Below, one piece after another: positions 45,096 through 54,663 of a DNA stretch of 64,000 nt; position 1 is the first letter of the stretch; each line of letters begins with the position of its first letter. This stretch comes from Bacteroidota bacterium (GTDB lineage Bacteria > Bacteroidota > Bacteroidia > NS11-12g > UBA9320). The DNA lies in NCBI GenBank assembly GCA_002746305.1, contig NVWV01000005.1, forward strand, positions 1 to 64,000. Direction: 5' to 3'. The position numbers and the translations under genes are program-made. The notes beneath the pieces were generated by a model. That model searched no databases. It had not been told where the DNA came from and was given only the letters and a program-made list of their open reading frames with translations.

Positions 45096-45350
45096 ATGAA
45101 CTACGAAGTATCCGTAAACATTATGCCTCACAAGGGTTTATTAGACCCACAAGGTAAGGCTGTACACCAAGGTTTAAACAAGATTGGTCTCAATCAGGTA
45201 CACGATGTACGTATAGGTAAAAAAATAGTGCTTCACGTAGAAGCTGCTAGTGCAGACGAAGCTCGCAACATAGCAGAAGAGTCGTGCAAAAAGGTGCTTG
45301 TAAATGCAGTAATGGAAACTGCAGACATTTCTGTTGCTGAATTAGCTTAA
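45096..45350 (+). CDS. purS: Phosphoribosylformylglycinamidine synthase subunit PurS
   Basis: An 84-residue protein. [21 protein letters not shown], the [10 protein letters not shown] strand, and the A-x-E-x-A-R-N-I-A-E-x-x-C-K-K-V-L-V-N end match PurS, the small structural subunit that joins PurL and PurQ in the FGAM synthase complex of de novo purine synthesis. purL and purQ are not in the window. It sits between pssA (1 nt) and glyA (1 nt). Confidence 0.92.
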   Translation: MNYEVSVNIMPHKGLLDPQGKAVHQGLNKIGLNQVHDVRIGKKIVLHVEAASADEARNIAEESCKKVLVNAVMETADISVAELA

Positions 45351-45351
45351 T

Positions 45352-46647
45352 ATGGCTGATCAAATCTTTGACCTGCTCGATCTAGAGCTTAAACGTCAAC
45401 AAGAGGGAATAGAACTAATAGCCTCCGAAAACTTCACTTCTGAAAACGTAATGAAGGCTATGGGCAGTATTGCAACCAATAAATACGCCGAAGGCCTACC
45501 AGGCAAACGGTATTATGGCGGTTGTGAGATTATAGACCAAATTGAGCAACTAGCTATTGATAGAGCCAAAGAACTTTTTGGTGCAGTATGGGTAAATGTG
45601 CAACCACACAGTGGTGCTCAAGCCAATGCTGCTGTTATGTTAGGCGTGTTGAATGCTGGAGATCAAATCTTGGGTTTTGACCTTTCACATGGCGGTCATC
45701 TTACCCACGGTTCTACAGTAAACTTCTCAGGGAAATTATACAAACCCGCTTTTTATGGTGTAGAGGAAGAAACAGGACTTATCGACATGGACAAGGTGGA
45801 ATCCAAAGCCATTGAGGTAAAGCCAAAACTAATTATCTGTGGTGCATCTTCCTACTCTAGAGATTGGGATTTTGCTCGCTTTAGAGCAATTGCTGACCAA
45901 GTTGGAGCTCTCTTACTTGCCGATATTTCTCACCCTAGTGGATTGATTGCAACAGGTCTGTTGAATGATCCTCTACCACATTGCCATATTGTAACTACAA
46001 CTACTCACAAGACTCTAAGAGGTCCACGAGGAGGTATGATTATGATGGGCCAAGATTTTGACAACCCATGGGGACTTAAAACCATGAAAGGGAATATCAA
46101 AAAAATGTCTGCCATACTAGATGGTGCTGTTTTCCCTGGCACACAAGGAGGACCACTGGAACATGTGATAGCAGCTAAAGCTGTAGCATATGCAGAAGCT
46201 CTACAACCAGAATACAGATCGTATTGCAGACGCGTAATTGCCAATGCAAGTGCTCTTGCCGAAGCTATGGTAGCTAGAGGATATAAAATTATATCTGGAG
46301 GTACAGATAATCATATGATGTTGATTGATCTCAGACCTAAAGATGCAAATCTCACAGGTAAGCTAGCAGAAAACACACTTGTAAAAGCTGATATTACCAT
46401 CAATAAGAATGCAGTTCCTTTTGAAACACGTTCTCCTTTTGTAACCTCTGGTATCCGAATTGGGACACCAGCTATTACAACACGTGGGATGGGTGTAGCA
46501 GACATGGAAACTATCGCCGAACTGATAGACCGTGTGTTAATGAATACCGACAATGACCAAATCATAGCAGATACCAAAAAGGAGGTAAATGCTTTGATGG
46601 CACGGTATCCGTTGTACAGCTTGTCTCAATCTACTTCATCCTATTAA
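45352..46647 (+). CDS. glyA: Serine hydroxymethyltransferase
   Basis: A 431-residue PLP enzyme converting serine and tetrahydrofolate to glycine and methylene-[58 protein letters not shown] and the PLP-lysine motif [15 protein letters not shown] are all present, and length is normal. Its one-carbon product serves purine synthesis (purS upstream) and thymidylate synthase (thyA at 4.2 kb). Its 3' end overlaps the convergent lipoprotein gene by 17 nt. Confidence 0.97.
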   Translation: MADQIFDLLDLELKRQQEGIELIASENFTSENVMKAMGSIATNKYAEGLPGKRYYGGCEIIDQIEQLAIDRAKELFGAVWVNVQPHSGAQANAAVMLGVLNAGDQILGFDLSHGGHLTHGSTVNFSGKLYKPAFYGVEEETGLIDMDKVESKAIEVKPKLIICGASSYSRDWDFARFRAIADQVGALLLADISHPSGLIATGLLNDPLPHCHIVTTTTHKTLRGPRGGMIMMGQDFDNPWGLKTMKGNIKKMSAILDGAVFPGTQGGPLEHVIAAKAVAYAEALQPEYRSYCRRVIANASALAEAMVARGYKIISGGTDNHMMLIDLRPKDANLTGKLAENTLVKADITINKNAVPFETRSPFVTSGIRIGTPAITTRGMGVADMETIAELIDRVLMNTDNDQIIADTKKEVNALMARYPLYSLSQSTSSY

Positions 46648-47785
46648 TATCTAAACAAAAAAGCGTATTCCCTTTACTTGTATAGAACATATCCTTCGTA
46701 GGATGAGGTCTTCCAAACCAGCTAAAGTTTATTCCATATTTAAATGAAGACCCTGTGTTCTTATCATACATGGATATATTATGATCACAACCAAAAATCA
46801 TATTCTGGTTTTCGGTAACCCAGTTGCTATAACTATCAGAATCCCACATGGCAATTTCTTTACCATTTGCTCGATTAAGAACTTGTCCATTTGCTAAGAA
46901 GATAGAATTATCAGATATCAAAAAATTATCTCCTCTAAACTCATTAATTTTTTCTCTCCAAGAAGTATGTCCATTGCTTAAATCCAAACAATAAAATTTG
47001 CTGAGTGAGGCAAAATACACTTTTCCTTCATACACCTTTGGAGCATTGCTTTGGTAATCTCCATCTCCCAAAAATCGTTGCCATTCCGTCTCCCTTGTAC
47101 TCAAATTAAATGCATAAACTTCTATTGCTACTTTTTGCTGACTACGATAACTTCTACTTAAGAATACATATACCTCTTCACCTTTAGAATTAGTATACTT
47201 GGATGGAGATAAATAATCTGGGTTATAGTTATTATTCTCATCCTGTCTTCGTGTAAATAAATGTGTCTTTTCCCCAGTAAATAAGTCAATCTCATAAACG
47301 CTACTTGCCCCACCACTATTTCGGGTTTTTATTACTTTACCATCTATTGCAATTATGTCACGATTACCACCTCCAGTCACATCAGTCCATAGTATTTCTC
47401 CTGTTCTCACATCCAAACCAACGGTCCATCGACTATCTGAAAGTACCAGTATATAATCACTTAAAAAGCATCCATTATTAAACAATGGATTACACCGACC
47501 TATGTCTTTGGTTCTCCATACCAATTCACCCGTTTCTAGATTGTGGGCTTGAACCACACAATACTCAGTAAAATTCATAACGAAAATGATGTTATCCGAA
47601 TGTACAAAGGCCCGTGTAAGATTGATATGACCCTCTTTCATGGTATAGGACCAAATACTTGCAGGGTCTGTCGCATCACCTTGTGGATTGTCATCATGGG
47701 TGCTTAGTAACGCCAATGAATCATCTGTACATCCAATAAAGAATAATGCCAAAATAAATAGTATGCTAATTCTTATGTTTTTCAT
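46631..47785 (-). CDS. PQQ-like beta-propeller lipoprotein, diverged paralog
   Basis: A 384-residue lipoprotein if started at ATG 47785 ([19 protein letters not shown] lipobox); an upstream ATG at 47821 overlaps the previous stop (ATGA) but would lengthen the signal's N-region oddly. The mature chain is a propeller with W-containing blade motifs ([31 protein letters not shown]) and ends [17 protein letters not shown], matching the C-terminus of the three tandem paralogs at 49.4-53.0 kb. No quinone-binding residues can be identified; such proteins are often structural or binding scaffolds. Probably an outer- or inner-membrane lipoprotein. Confidence 0.78.
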   Translation of the reverse strand: MKNIRISILFILALFFIGCTDDSLALLSTHDDNPQGDATDPASIWSYTMKEGHINLTRAFVHSDNIIFVMNFTEYCVVQAHNLETGELVWRTKDIGRCNPLFNNGCFLSDYILVLSDSRWTVGLDVRTGEILWTDVTGGGNRDIIAIDGKVIKTRNSGGASSVYEIDLFTGEKTHLFTRRQDENNNYNPDYLSPSKYTNSKGEEVYVFLSRSYRSQQKVAIEVYAFNLSTRETEWQRFLGDGDYQSNAPKVYEGKVYFASLSKFYCLDLSNGHTSWREKINEFRGDNFLISDNSIFLANGQVLNRANGKEIAMWDSDSYSNWVTENQNMIFGCDHNISMYDKNTGSSFKYGINFSWFGRPHPTKDMFYTSKGNTLFCLDINRMK

Positions 47786-47817
47786 TTTTCTCAATTGTAT
47801 ATATATCCAACTTAAAG

Positions 47818-48750
47818 TCAAAGCAATACAGTTAACCCAAAGTTAAACAAAGGTGTAGTAGGTGCCAAACTTGCGTTTGCTCCAACAGCCAAATGGTTGG
47901 TTGCAAAATACCGCATTCCAACACCCAATTGCCCTGCTTGCCATATTACATCCTCCTCTTTGATCAAGGGGCTATAACCAATACTAACAACTACATCCTC
48001 AGAGGTTATTCCCCAACCATATTTGCCAATTAAATGCAATCCTTTAACTACTTCATAGTCTAAACCCATACCTACAATTAGACTTTGTCCTTTCTCTTCC
48101 CAACGTAAAGTACCTAATGATCCTAGGTCATATCTGGCAGTAGATCTTTGCAAATAACCATCGACATATGCAAACCAATGATTATATAAATGGGCTTCTA
48201 CTCCTAACCCTAGTGCAATTGATTCTTGCTCGTCTATATCTTCTCCCAGATTACTTACTCCAAAAGCAGGGGCCCCTAGTGTCAGATTCATATGAATAGG
48301 AACTTCCTTATTCACAGCAGTACTATTGTACTCATTTACACCCAGCTGCATAATCCCCTTCCCCTTCATATTTAGCATAGCTGCACCCATAATGGCCATA
48401 TACGAAAAAACCATCCCTTTACTGGGCTCAATTGCTGTTTCATCTTTACTATATTGATTTTCAAAATACACAACACTTACAGCGGCAGTTATGGCCATAA
48501 CTGCCGCTGCTTTGCGTCTCATTAATCCTTTTTTATATTTTTCCATTACTACTGGCTTCAAGTTTAATTGTCTATTAAACTCTGTTTTAGAAATTCTGGA
48601 CTCTCCTAGAGAATACGTTTTTTTTAATTTATCAAAAGAAGCAAACTTCAGATGCAGTAAAGAGTCCTTGTTTATTGTATTAGATTCTTGTTGTCCTTTT
48701 ACTCCTACATATCCGAGGGTGAAGACAATTATTAATATATATTTTTTCAT
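47818..48750 (-). CDS. Outer-membrane beta-barrel-like protein, unknown
   Basis: An exported protein (signal peptide MKKYILIIVFTLGYVGVKG from ATG 48750; ATG 48771 is an alternative with a longer lysine-rich start). 310 residues from the chosen start. After a polar segment and a hydrophobic hairpin (AAAVMAITAAVSVVYF; MVFSYMAIMGAAMLNM), the second half alternates aromatic strands (YNHWFAYVDGYLQRS, SLIVGMGLDYEVV, WQAGQLGVGMRYF), as in small outer-membrane barrels. The family is not recognised. It is followed by the diverged propeller lipoprotein, which it probably pairs with. Confidence 0.6.
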   Translation of the reverse strand: MKKYILIIVFTLGYVGVKGQQESNTINKDSLLHLKFASFDKLKKTYSLGESRISKTEFNRQLNLKPVVMEKYKKGLMRRKAAAVMAITAAVSVVYFENQYSKDETAIEPSKGMVFSYMAIMGAAMLNMKGKGIMQLGVNEYNSTAVNKEVPIHMNLTLGAPAFGVSNLGEDIDEQESIALGLGVEAHLYNHWFAYVDGYLQRSTARYDLGSLGTLRWEEKGQSLIVGMGLDYEVVKGLHLIGKYGWGITSEDVVVSIGYSPLIKEEDVIWQAGQLGVGMRYFATNHLAVGANASLAPTTPLFNFGLTVLL

Positions 48751-48787
48751 TTTATGTTTGTTTTTAGGCATAGCAATGCCATTGATT

Positions 48788-48830
48788 AAAAAATTTAAAA
48801 AAGTCGCCTTGAGTACTTTTCTTTCAAGGC
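48788..48830 (-). terminator. Terminator of the lipase/propeller operon
   Basis: A 7-bp perfect stem (48806-48812 with 48824-48830), 11-nt loop, followed on the minus strand by a T-rich tract (about 48788-48803). It lies ~120 nt past the last gene of the operon (48951) and just before the outer-membrane protein gene. Confidence 0.7.
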
Positions 48831-48950
48831 TCGTTCATATATACTTGGGGTACAGACAGTACAAATTTCTGGCAAACCAAAAATAGGGTAAATAATAGCG
48901 TACATTATATCTCAGCCAATGTTTTCATTTCTTTAGTTTTAAAAAGGACA

Positions 48951-49451
48951 TTATAAAATACTAAGTTGATAATCGGAAAAAATTCCTGAAACATAGATCC
49001 ATTTCCCTCCACTAAGTGCCAGTGCAGTAACTGCTATGAAATCTACAACGACACCAAACCCTACCAACACTACACCAACTATTCCATCCAATATTCCTGC
49101 AATGCCCTCCTGAGACATCAAAGAACTACCAATCAGAATAAGACAAGTTCCTCCGGCCAAACCAGCTATTCCTAATCCTGTGACTACCTTGTCCTTTTTT
49201 TTCACTTCAATACCACGAATATTTGAAAGGTGAATATCTACATCGTTTACTCTCAAAGTAGAATCCGATAAAATGGTTAATATTCCTTGTAACTTACTAC
49301 CGTTGTTTAGAGACAAATTAACTAGTTGATGCTCCTGAAGAACATACTTAACTTCTCCATTTTGGGAAATCACCAATTGACGTGCTTGAGAAAACAAACC
49401 GCTGAAAAGAAACATTCCTGTAATTAAGATTTTTTGAAATATTCTCATCAT
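48951..49451 (-). CDS. Small exported membrane protein, unknown
   Basis: A 166-residue protein with a signal peptide (ILITGMFLFSGLFSQA), a beta-rich segment (about 22-88, like a LSm/SH3-type strand pattern: LNNGSKLQGILTILSDSTLRVNDVDI) and two glycine-rich hydrophobic segments (about 93-148). I do not recognise a family beyond a pattern common in Bacteroidota. It is the last gene of the operon; its start overlaps the upstream stop by 4 nt (ATGA). A 120-nt tail then leads to the terminator. Confidence 0.65.
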   Translation of the reverse strand: MMRIFQKILITGMFLFSGLFSQARQLVISQNGEVKYVLQEHQLVNLSLNNGSKLQGILTILSDSTLRVNDVDIHLSNIRGIEVKKKDKVVTGLGIAGLAGGTCLILIGSSLMSQEGIAGILDGIVGVVLVGFGVVVDFIAVTALALSGGKWIYVSGIFSDYQLSIL

Positions 49452-50644
49452 TTCATATACCTAGGGTCTAAACAATACAAATAACTGGCATCACTGGTAT
49501 AGATATATCCGTTGGTTGGGTGATGAGCAACAGGAAATAACCAAGAGCCTCTAAGATTATTTGTCCAATCATCAATCAGTTTCTTGCCTGTACTTGCGTC
49601 TATGCCATATATTCCAGCACTGCAAAACCAAATGGTATCTTTATGGAGGGTGAGTAATCCGGGACCTGCTTCCGTATTTTCATTCAACCATATTCTTTCC
49701 CCTGTTTCTTTGTCTACAGCATGAATATGCTCGTTATCAGGCTTTACAATCAGTTTATCATCTACAATAAGAATGTTAGCTGTGTTAAAATCATCTTCTG
49801 CTCCATTGCCGATAAAGTATTTCCAAATGGTTTCTCCGTTTGCAGGGTTAATGCAATAGGCATGGTGATCGCCATAAAAATACACTTTGTCTCCACTGAT
49901 GGCAGGACGGGTAGTACTACTGAATCCGTCCAAACTTTCTCTATACCAAAGCATACTGTCTGCAGTAAGATTCCAAGCCAAAATATCCATCTTGGACTCC
50001 ATATCCGTAAACCAACCGTAACTGCGGTTTTGTAGTACCAATATTTCATCTCCGCTCGGGTGCGTCCATTTTATAGGCATCAATAGTCTAGGTGAATAAT
50101 TACTTCCGTATTCACTCCTATCAATGGTAAAGAGTTTTTCTTCTGTACCTGTATTAAGGTCGTAGCGATATAGACTGCTTGTATTTTTACTCACATAGTC
50201 AGTCTTGTAAATATACCCATCAATTACACAAACATTACTGTTGAAATTTTCCTTTTTTTCCCACCACAAAACTTCACCTGATCCTGCACTGAGAACAAAA
50301 AAAGAAAACCCATCGGAAAATACTATTTTGTCTTGATAAAGGACAGTTTCTTCGCCCGACCGAGGTTCAAATTTTCCTCCGGGTATCAAATCAACACTCC
50401 ATACAGAATCTCCACTCATCCCATCATACGCATAAACCGTATAATCCGATAAGGAGGGATGACCTGCAATAATTAAATTATTATAGAATATGGGGGTACT
50501 TGTTAAATCCGTTTTTTCAAAGGCTTTTTTCCAAACTATGGGAGATGTGTCCACCACATCGGGTGGACAATCATCAGGCTTACAGCCTACCAAATTAATG
50601 GTAAGTACTATTGCTATAAATGTATAAAAATTAAGCTTCATCAT
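49448..50644 (-). CDS. PQQ-like beta-propeller lipoprotein, tandem copy A
   Basis: A 398-residue lipoprotein (MMKLNFYTFIAIVLTINLVGC; lipidated cysteine at 21). Blade motifs with tryptophan recur (SGDSVWSVDL, SGEVLWWEKK, NGETIWKYFIG, TGERIWLNEN), indicating a PQQ/quinoprotein-like propeller. It is nearly identical to copy B in the signal region and in residues ~195-300, but differs over ~55-165. Coupled to both neighbours by ATGA overlaps. A binding or protective role in the periplasm is inferred from location and fold; no enzymatic motif is seen. Confidence 0.82.
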   Translation of the reverse strand: MMKLNFYTFIAIVLTINLVGCKPDDCPPDVVDTSPIVWKKAFEKTDLTSTPIFYNNLIIAGHPSLSDYTVYAYDGMSGDSVWSVDLIPGGKFEPRSGEETVLYQDKIVFSDGFSFFVLSAGSGEVLWWEKKENFNSNVCVIDGYIYKTDYVSKNTSSLYRYDLNTGTEEKLFTIDRSEYGSNYSPRLLMPIKWTHPSGDEILVLQNRSYGWFTDMESKMDILAWNLTADSMLWYRESLDGFSSTTRPAISGDKVYFYGDHHAYCINPANGETIWKYFIGNGAEDDFNTANILIVDDKLIVKPDNEHIHAVDKETGERIWLNENTEAGPGLLTLHKDTIWFCSAGIYGIDASTGKKLIDDWTNNLRGSWLFPVAHHPTNGYIYTSDASYLYCLDPRYMK

Positions 50645-51843
50645 TTCATATACCTAGGATCTAAACAATACAAATAACTGGCATCACTGGTATAGATATA
50701 CCCATTGGTGGGGTGATGAGCTACGGGAAATAGCCAAGAACCTTTATAATTATTAGTCCAATCATCAATCAATTTTTCCCCTGTATTTGCGTCTATGCTA
50801 TATATTCCTGCACTGCAAAACCAAATGGTATCTTTATGGAGGATAAGTAAGCCCGGTGATGCTCCCGTATCTTCATTAAACCATATCTGTTCCCCTGTTT
50901 CTTTGTTCACTGCATACATATGATCGTTATTCGGCTTCACAATAAGTTTATCATCTACAATAAGAATGTTAGCTGTGTTGAAATCATCTTCTGCTCCATT
51001 GCCGATAAAGTATTTCCAAATCGTTTCTCCGTTTGCAGGGTTTATACAGTAGGCATGATGATCGCCATAAAAATACACTTTGTTTCCACTGATAGCAGGA
51101 CGTGCGGTGCTACTGAATCCATCCAAGCTCTCTCTGTACCATAACATACTGTCTGCGGTCAGATTCCAAGCTAAAATATCCATTTTAGACTCCATATCGG
51201 TAAACCAACCGTAACTGCGGTTTTGTAATACTAGTATTTCATCTCCGCTCGGGTGTGTCCATTTTATAGGCATCAGTAAACCCGGAGAATAGTTGCTTCC
51301 ATATTCTGTACGATTTATGGTAAATAGTTTTTCCTCATTCCCAGTATTTATGTCGAAACGGTATAATGTGCTTATATTATTGTTTACCTCATCAGATCTA
51401 TAAAGAAAACCATCAATTTCACAACATCTGCTATTCAATCCTATTTTAGTTTTATACCATAGGATGTCACCCGTATTTGCATCAATTACACATAAATCAT
51501 GAGCCTCAGATAAAATAACTTTATCCCCAATTAAAAAGACTTCATCTTTAAAATTAGGTTCAAATTTTCCTAGCATGTCAATGGATTGTTGCCAAAGAGT
51601 GTCACCCGATATTGCATCATAAGCGTAAACCTTGTAAACAGCCTCATCAGAAGGATGACCAACTATAACACTACCATTAAAGTACATGGGAGAACTACTC
51701 AAATCCGTTTTTTCAAAGGCTTTTTTCCAAACTATGGGAGAGGTGTTGTCCACCACATTGGGTGGGCAGTCATCTGACTTGCAACCTACCAGATTGATGG
51801 CAAGTACTATTGCTATGAATGTATAAAAATTAAGCTTCATCAT
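50641..51843 (-). CDS. PQQ-like beta-propeller lipoprotein, tandem copy B
   Basis: A 400-residue lipoprotein with signal and lipobox almost identical to copy A (AIVLAINLVGC). Propeller blades carry SGDTLWQQSID, TGDILWYKTK, NGETIWKYFIG and TGEQIWFNED. The stretch WTHPSGDEILVLQNRSYG and the final SDASYLYCLDPRYMK are identical to copy A, while the first blades (about 55-165) are distinct. ATGA overlaps at both ends. It is a product of recent tandem duplication followed by local diversification or recombination. Confidence 0.82.
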   Translation of the reverse strand: MMKLNFYTFIAIVLAINLVGCKSDDCPPNVVDNTSPIVWKKAFEKTDLSSSPMYFNGSVIVGHPSDEAVYKVYAYDAISGDTLWQQSIDMLGKFEPNFKDEVFLIGDKVILSEAHDLCVIDANTGDILWYKTKIGLNSRCCEIDGFLYRSDEVNNNISTLYRFDINTGNEEKLFTINRTEYGSNYSPGLLMPIKWTHPSGDEILVLQNRSYGWFTDMESKMDILAWNLTADSMLWYRESLDGFSSTARPAISGNKVYFYGDHHAYCINPANGETIWKYFIGNGAEDDFNTANILIVDDKLIVKPNNDHMYAVNKETGEQIWFNEDTGASPGLLILHKDTIWFCSAGIYSIDANTGEKLIDDWTNNYKGSWLFPVAHHPTNGYIYTSDASYLYCLDPRYMK

Positions 51844-53039
51844 TTCATATACCTAGGATCTAAACAATACAGATATCTCGCATCACTGGTATAGATATAC
51901 CCATTGGTGGGGTGATGAGCGACAGGAAAAATCCATGAGCCTCTATCATTATTATCCCATTCAATCAACTTTTTCCCTGTGTTGGCATCTATGCCCAAAA
52001 CCCATCCACTGCTAAACCAAATCGTGTCTTTATGCTCAATAAGTAATCCTGGACCTGCCCTAGTTTCACCATTGAACCAGATCCGCTTTCCTGTCTCTTT
52101 ATCTATGACATGCATGTCATCGCTATCTGGTTTCACAACAAGTTTATCACCTATTATCAAAACATTGGCCGTATTGAAATCATCTTCGGGTCCATTGCCT
52201 ATAAAGTATTTCCAGATGGTTTCTCCGTTTGAAGGGTTTATACAGTAGGCATGATGATCTCCGTAGAAATAGACCTTGTCTCCACTGATAGCAGGGCTAC
52301 TCATACTACTAAAACCATCCAGTCGTTCTCTGTACCACAGCATACTGTCTGCGGTAAGATTCCAAGCCAAAATATCCATCTTAGGTTCCATATCCGTAAA
52401 CCAACCGTAGCTTCGGTTTTGTAATACCAATATTTCATCTCCATTGGGATGCATCCATTTTACAGGCATCAGTAAACCTGGGGAGTAGTTCCTTCCATAA
52501 TCTACTCTATTGATGGTGAATAATTTTTCTTCGAAGCCTGTGTTTAAATCATAACGATACAAACTGCTAGTGTTTCTATCAACTTCGTCAGCTTTATATA
52601 AATAATCATCTATCACACAGGAGGTGCCTGTCATATTTTCGGATTGGTGCTTCCACAGCAGGTTTCCGTTTGAAGCATCCATTACAAAAGATCGCGTACC
52701 ATCAGATAGGACTAGCTTATCTTGATATAGAAAAAATCGCTCATCCAAAGGATTAAAGCCACCAGTATTCCCTAACGAAGTTTGCCAAATACTGTCCCCA
52801 TTTTCTATATTTCTAGCCTTTACCATATATCCAGATACTTCCTTTTTTCCTACGATTATTGTCTCGTTATAATAGATGGGTGTACTATTTAAACTGGAGG
52901 CAGGAACTTTACTTAGTAATTTCTTCCAAATAATAGGAGATGGGTTTTCTACTGGCTTGGGAGGTCCTTCATCCGGTTTACAACCAATAATGTTCAGTAT
53001 CGTAAATAGAATAAATGATATATTCATTTGCTTTATCAT
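51840..53039 (-). CDS. PQQ-like beta-propeller lipoprotein, tandem copy C
   Basis: A 399-residue lipoprotein (MIKQMNISFILFTILNIIGC) with a signal sequence different from copies A and B. Blade motifs NGDSIWQTSLG, NGNLLWKHQS, NGETIWKYFIG and TGKRIWFNGE. The middle and C-terminal regions are close to A and B (QNRSYGWFTDMEPKMDILAW; SDARYLYCLDPRYMK). It follows the lipase gene with an ATGA overlap, so lipase and lipoprotein synthesis are coupled. No catalytic or quinone-ligand residues are evident. Confidence 0.82.
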   Translation of the reverse strand: MIKQMNISFILFTILNIIGCKPDEGPPKPVENPSPIIWKKLLSKVPASSLNSTPIYYNETIIVGKKEVSGYMVKARNIENGDSIWQTSLGNTGGFNPLDERFFLYQDKLVLSDGTRSFVMDASNGNLLWKHQSENMTGTSCVIDDYLYKADEVDRNTSSLYRYDLNTGFEEKLFTINRVDYGRNYSPGLLMPVKWMHPNGDEILVLQNRSYGWFTDMEPKMDILAWNLTADSMLWYRERLDGFSSMSSPAISGDKVYFYGDHHAYCINPSNGETIWKYFIGNGPEDDFNTANVLIIGDKLVVKPDSDDMHVIDKETGKRIWFNGETRAGPGLLIEHKDTIWFSSGWVLGIDANTGKKLIEWDNNDRGSWIFPVAHHPTNGYIYTSDARYLYCLDPRYMK

Positions 53040-54628
53040 TTCGCAATAGTTTTAAAGTATGAATCATACTTCCCATTATACAGCTTCAGCAAAAGAATTT
53101 CAGTCTCTGGACTATTTCGTTCTTGGAAGTGATTGTTGTGCTCCATTTTATCTACTCGACCTCCCACCCCTGGGAATGCCCTTTGGCTTCTTACCAATAC
53201 CACGCCATCAGAAGGAAAGAACTGTTGTACTTCTCGTGTTTCTTGCACTGTAGCTATTTCCTGATTTTTGATTTGATACACTTGTCCATGTATCGTTTTA
53301 CTATATGATACTGCATCATCATAGTTATAAAAAGACCGTTCTTGATGGTACCATTTGCTTAAAAACCAGCCATACTTTTCATCCCATTTTACAATGTATT
53401 TATTAATCGTCTTTGTTTCAAATGAGTCTCTGTGATATGAGCCTATTAAATACCGCCATTGTGTATTGGCATTGTTTAGAAAAGTTATAGCTCTCTCTCT
53501 ATGATTTTTCTCATCCACCAATTCATTGTACTTTTTTGTTGATAGTAGTTTCTTCAAAATAGGTATCTTCATATAGTCTCCCCTCACTCTTATCTCTTTT
53601 CCTAATTCTTGTATTACCGTTTCATGTTCATACCTTGCTTTTTCCATCTTTTCTTGAAAATGATAGTCTCTTTCTGCCTCCCACAGAGGGTAGTCTTCCG
53701 ATGCCGTATCAGTCATATTTGATACTATTTTCCAACATTCAGGAGCATCTTCAATACCATAAAAAGCTACTTTTCTTAGCCTGCTCTTATGGTTATTGAT
53801 ACTATTCATTGTAGGCGAGCCCGGAGCCATCTCGTCCAATGTAGGAGCTTGTATAGATGCCAGCATAACTGGGGCCAATTGGTTTTCAATGGCACCATCT
53901 ATTTTATCAACTAAATCGCTGCCTTTTAGACCCAAAAATCTACCCACAATGGATTGACTAAAATCATAGACCAGACCATATCCCCTTTCCAAATAAATGG
54001 CACTTACTATTTCCTGAATGAATCCTTTGTGTTGCTCTTTAGTAAAAGCAATATCTGCACCTGCATGAGGTGTTCCAAAAGTTACTAGTCCATAATAGCC
54101 TCTAATACCAAAATCGCCATTGGTATTTACATCCCACTGCCAATCTAAGAATCGAGCTGCAATACCTCCCTGACTGTGGGCTATTGCAAAGTCATTTTGT
54201 AGACATCTACCTGGATTGGTTTTTGTCATCTGATCTGATCCTTTAGTTATTTGTGGTTCCAACAGTTCATCTCCTATATAGTCAAAACTAGATTGAAGGT
54301 TAGCATCATAATTTACGTTGGTTTTTCCTGTCTTATAGTTGTTTCCAGTCCAAACCGCCTGTTTAGCCCAAGAATTGGCACTGCCTCCCAAACCATGAAT
54401 GAATGTTATATTTTTCATTTTTACCGTATCATTTTGGCAGGGTTGAAATTCGTTGGCAAAAGGCGGAGAATACACCACCACTGAATCTATATACGAGGGG
54501 TTCCATGTATGATCATAATCGAAATGGCAGGTATCGCACCGGGGAGGTTGGGCGTAAGCTACTAGAGCCATGAGCGTAAATAGTAAGCTGAACGCAAGTT
54601 TGAATATGTATTTATGTGTGTTTTTCAT
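53036..54628 (-). CDS. Secreted lipase-like alpha/beta hydrolase (PGAP1/triacylglycerol lipase type)
   Basis: A 530-residue exported protein (signal peptide LAFSLLFTLMALVAYA). The lipase core follows: oxyanion loop FIHGLGGSANSW (77-87), nucleophile elbow AHSQGG (S152) and YYGLVTFGTPHAGAD, all typical of PGAP1-like and lipase families. The region after ~270 is charged, helical, and unlike known lipases. There is no T9SS sorting domain, so it is periplasmic or exported in another way. It precedes three paralogous lipoproteins with a 4-nt overlap and follows a T9SS cargo gene by 35 nt. Substrate (lipid or ester) inferred from the family. Confidence 0.83.
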   Translation of the reverse strand: MKNTHKYIFKLAFSLLFTLMALVAYAQPPRCDTCHFDYDHTWNPSYIDSVVVYSPPFANEFQPCQNDTVKMKNITFIHGLGGSANSWAKQAVWTGNNYKTGKTNVNYDANLQSSFDYIGDELLEPQITKGSDQMTKTNPGRCLQNDFAIAHSQGGIAARFLDWQWDVNTNGDFGIRGYYGLVTFGTPHAGADIAFTKEQHKGFIQEIVSAIYLERGYGLVYDFSQSIVGRFLGLKGSDLVDKIDGAIENQLAPVMLASIQAPTLDEMAPGSPTMNSINNHKSRLRKVAFYGIEDAPECWKIVSNMTDTASEDYPLWEAERDYHFQEKMEKARYEHETVIQELGKEIRVRGDYMKIPILKKLLSTKKYNELVDEKNHRERAITFLNNANTQWRYLIGSYHRDSFETKTINKYIVKWDEKYGWFLSKWYHQERSFYNYDDAVSYSKTIHGQVYQIKNQEIATVQETREVQQFFPSDGVVLVRSQRAFPGVGGRVDKMEHNNHFQERNSPETEILLLKLYNGKYDSYFKTIAK

Positions 54629-54663
54629 TTTTTTATCTTTTAGAATTCTCTGATTATTAATTG

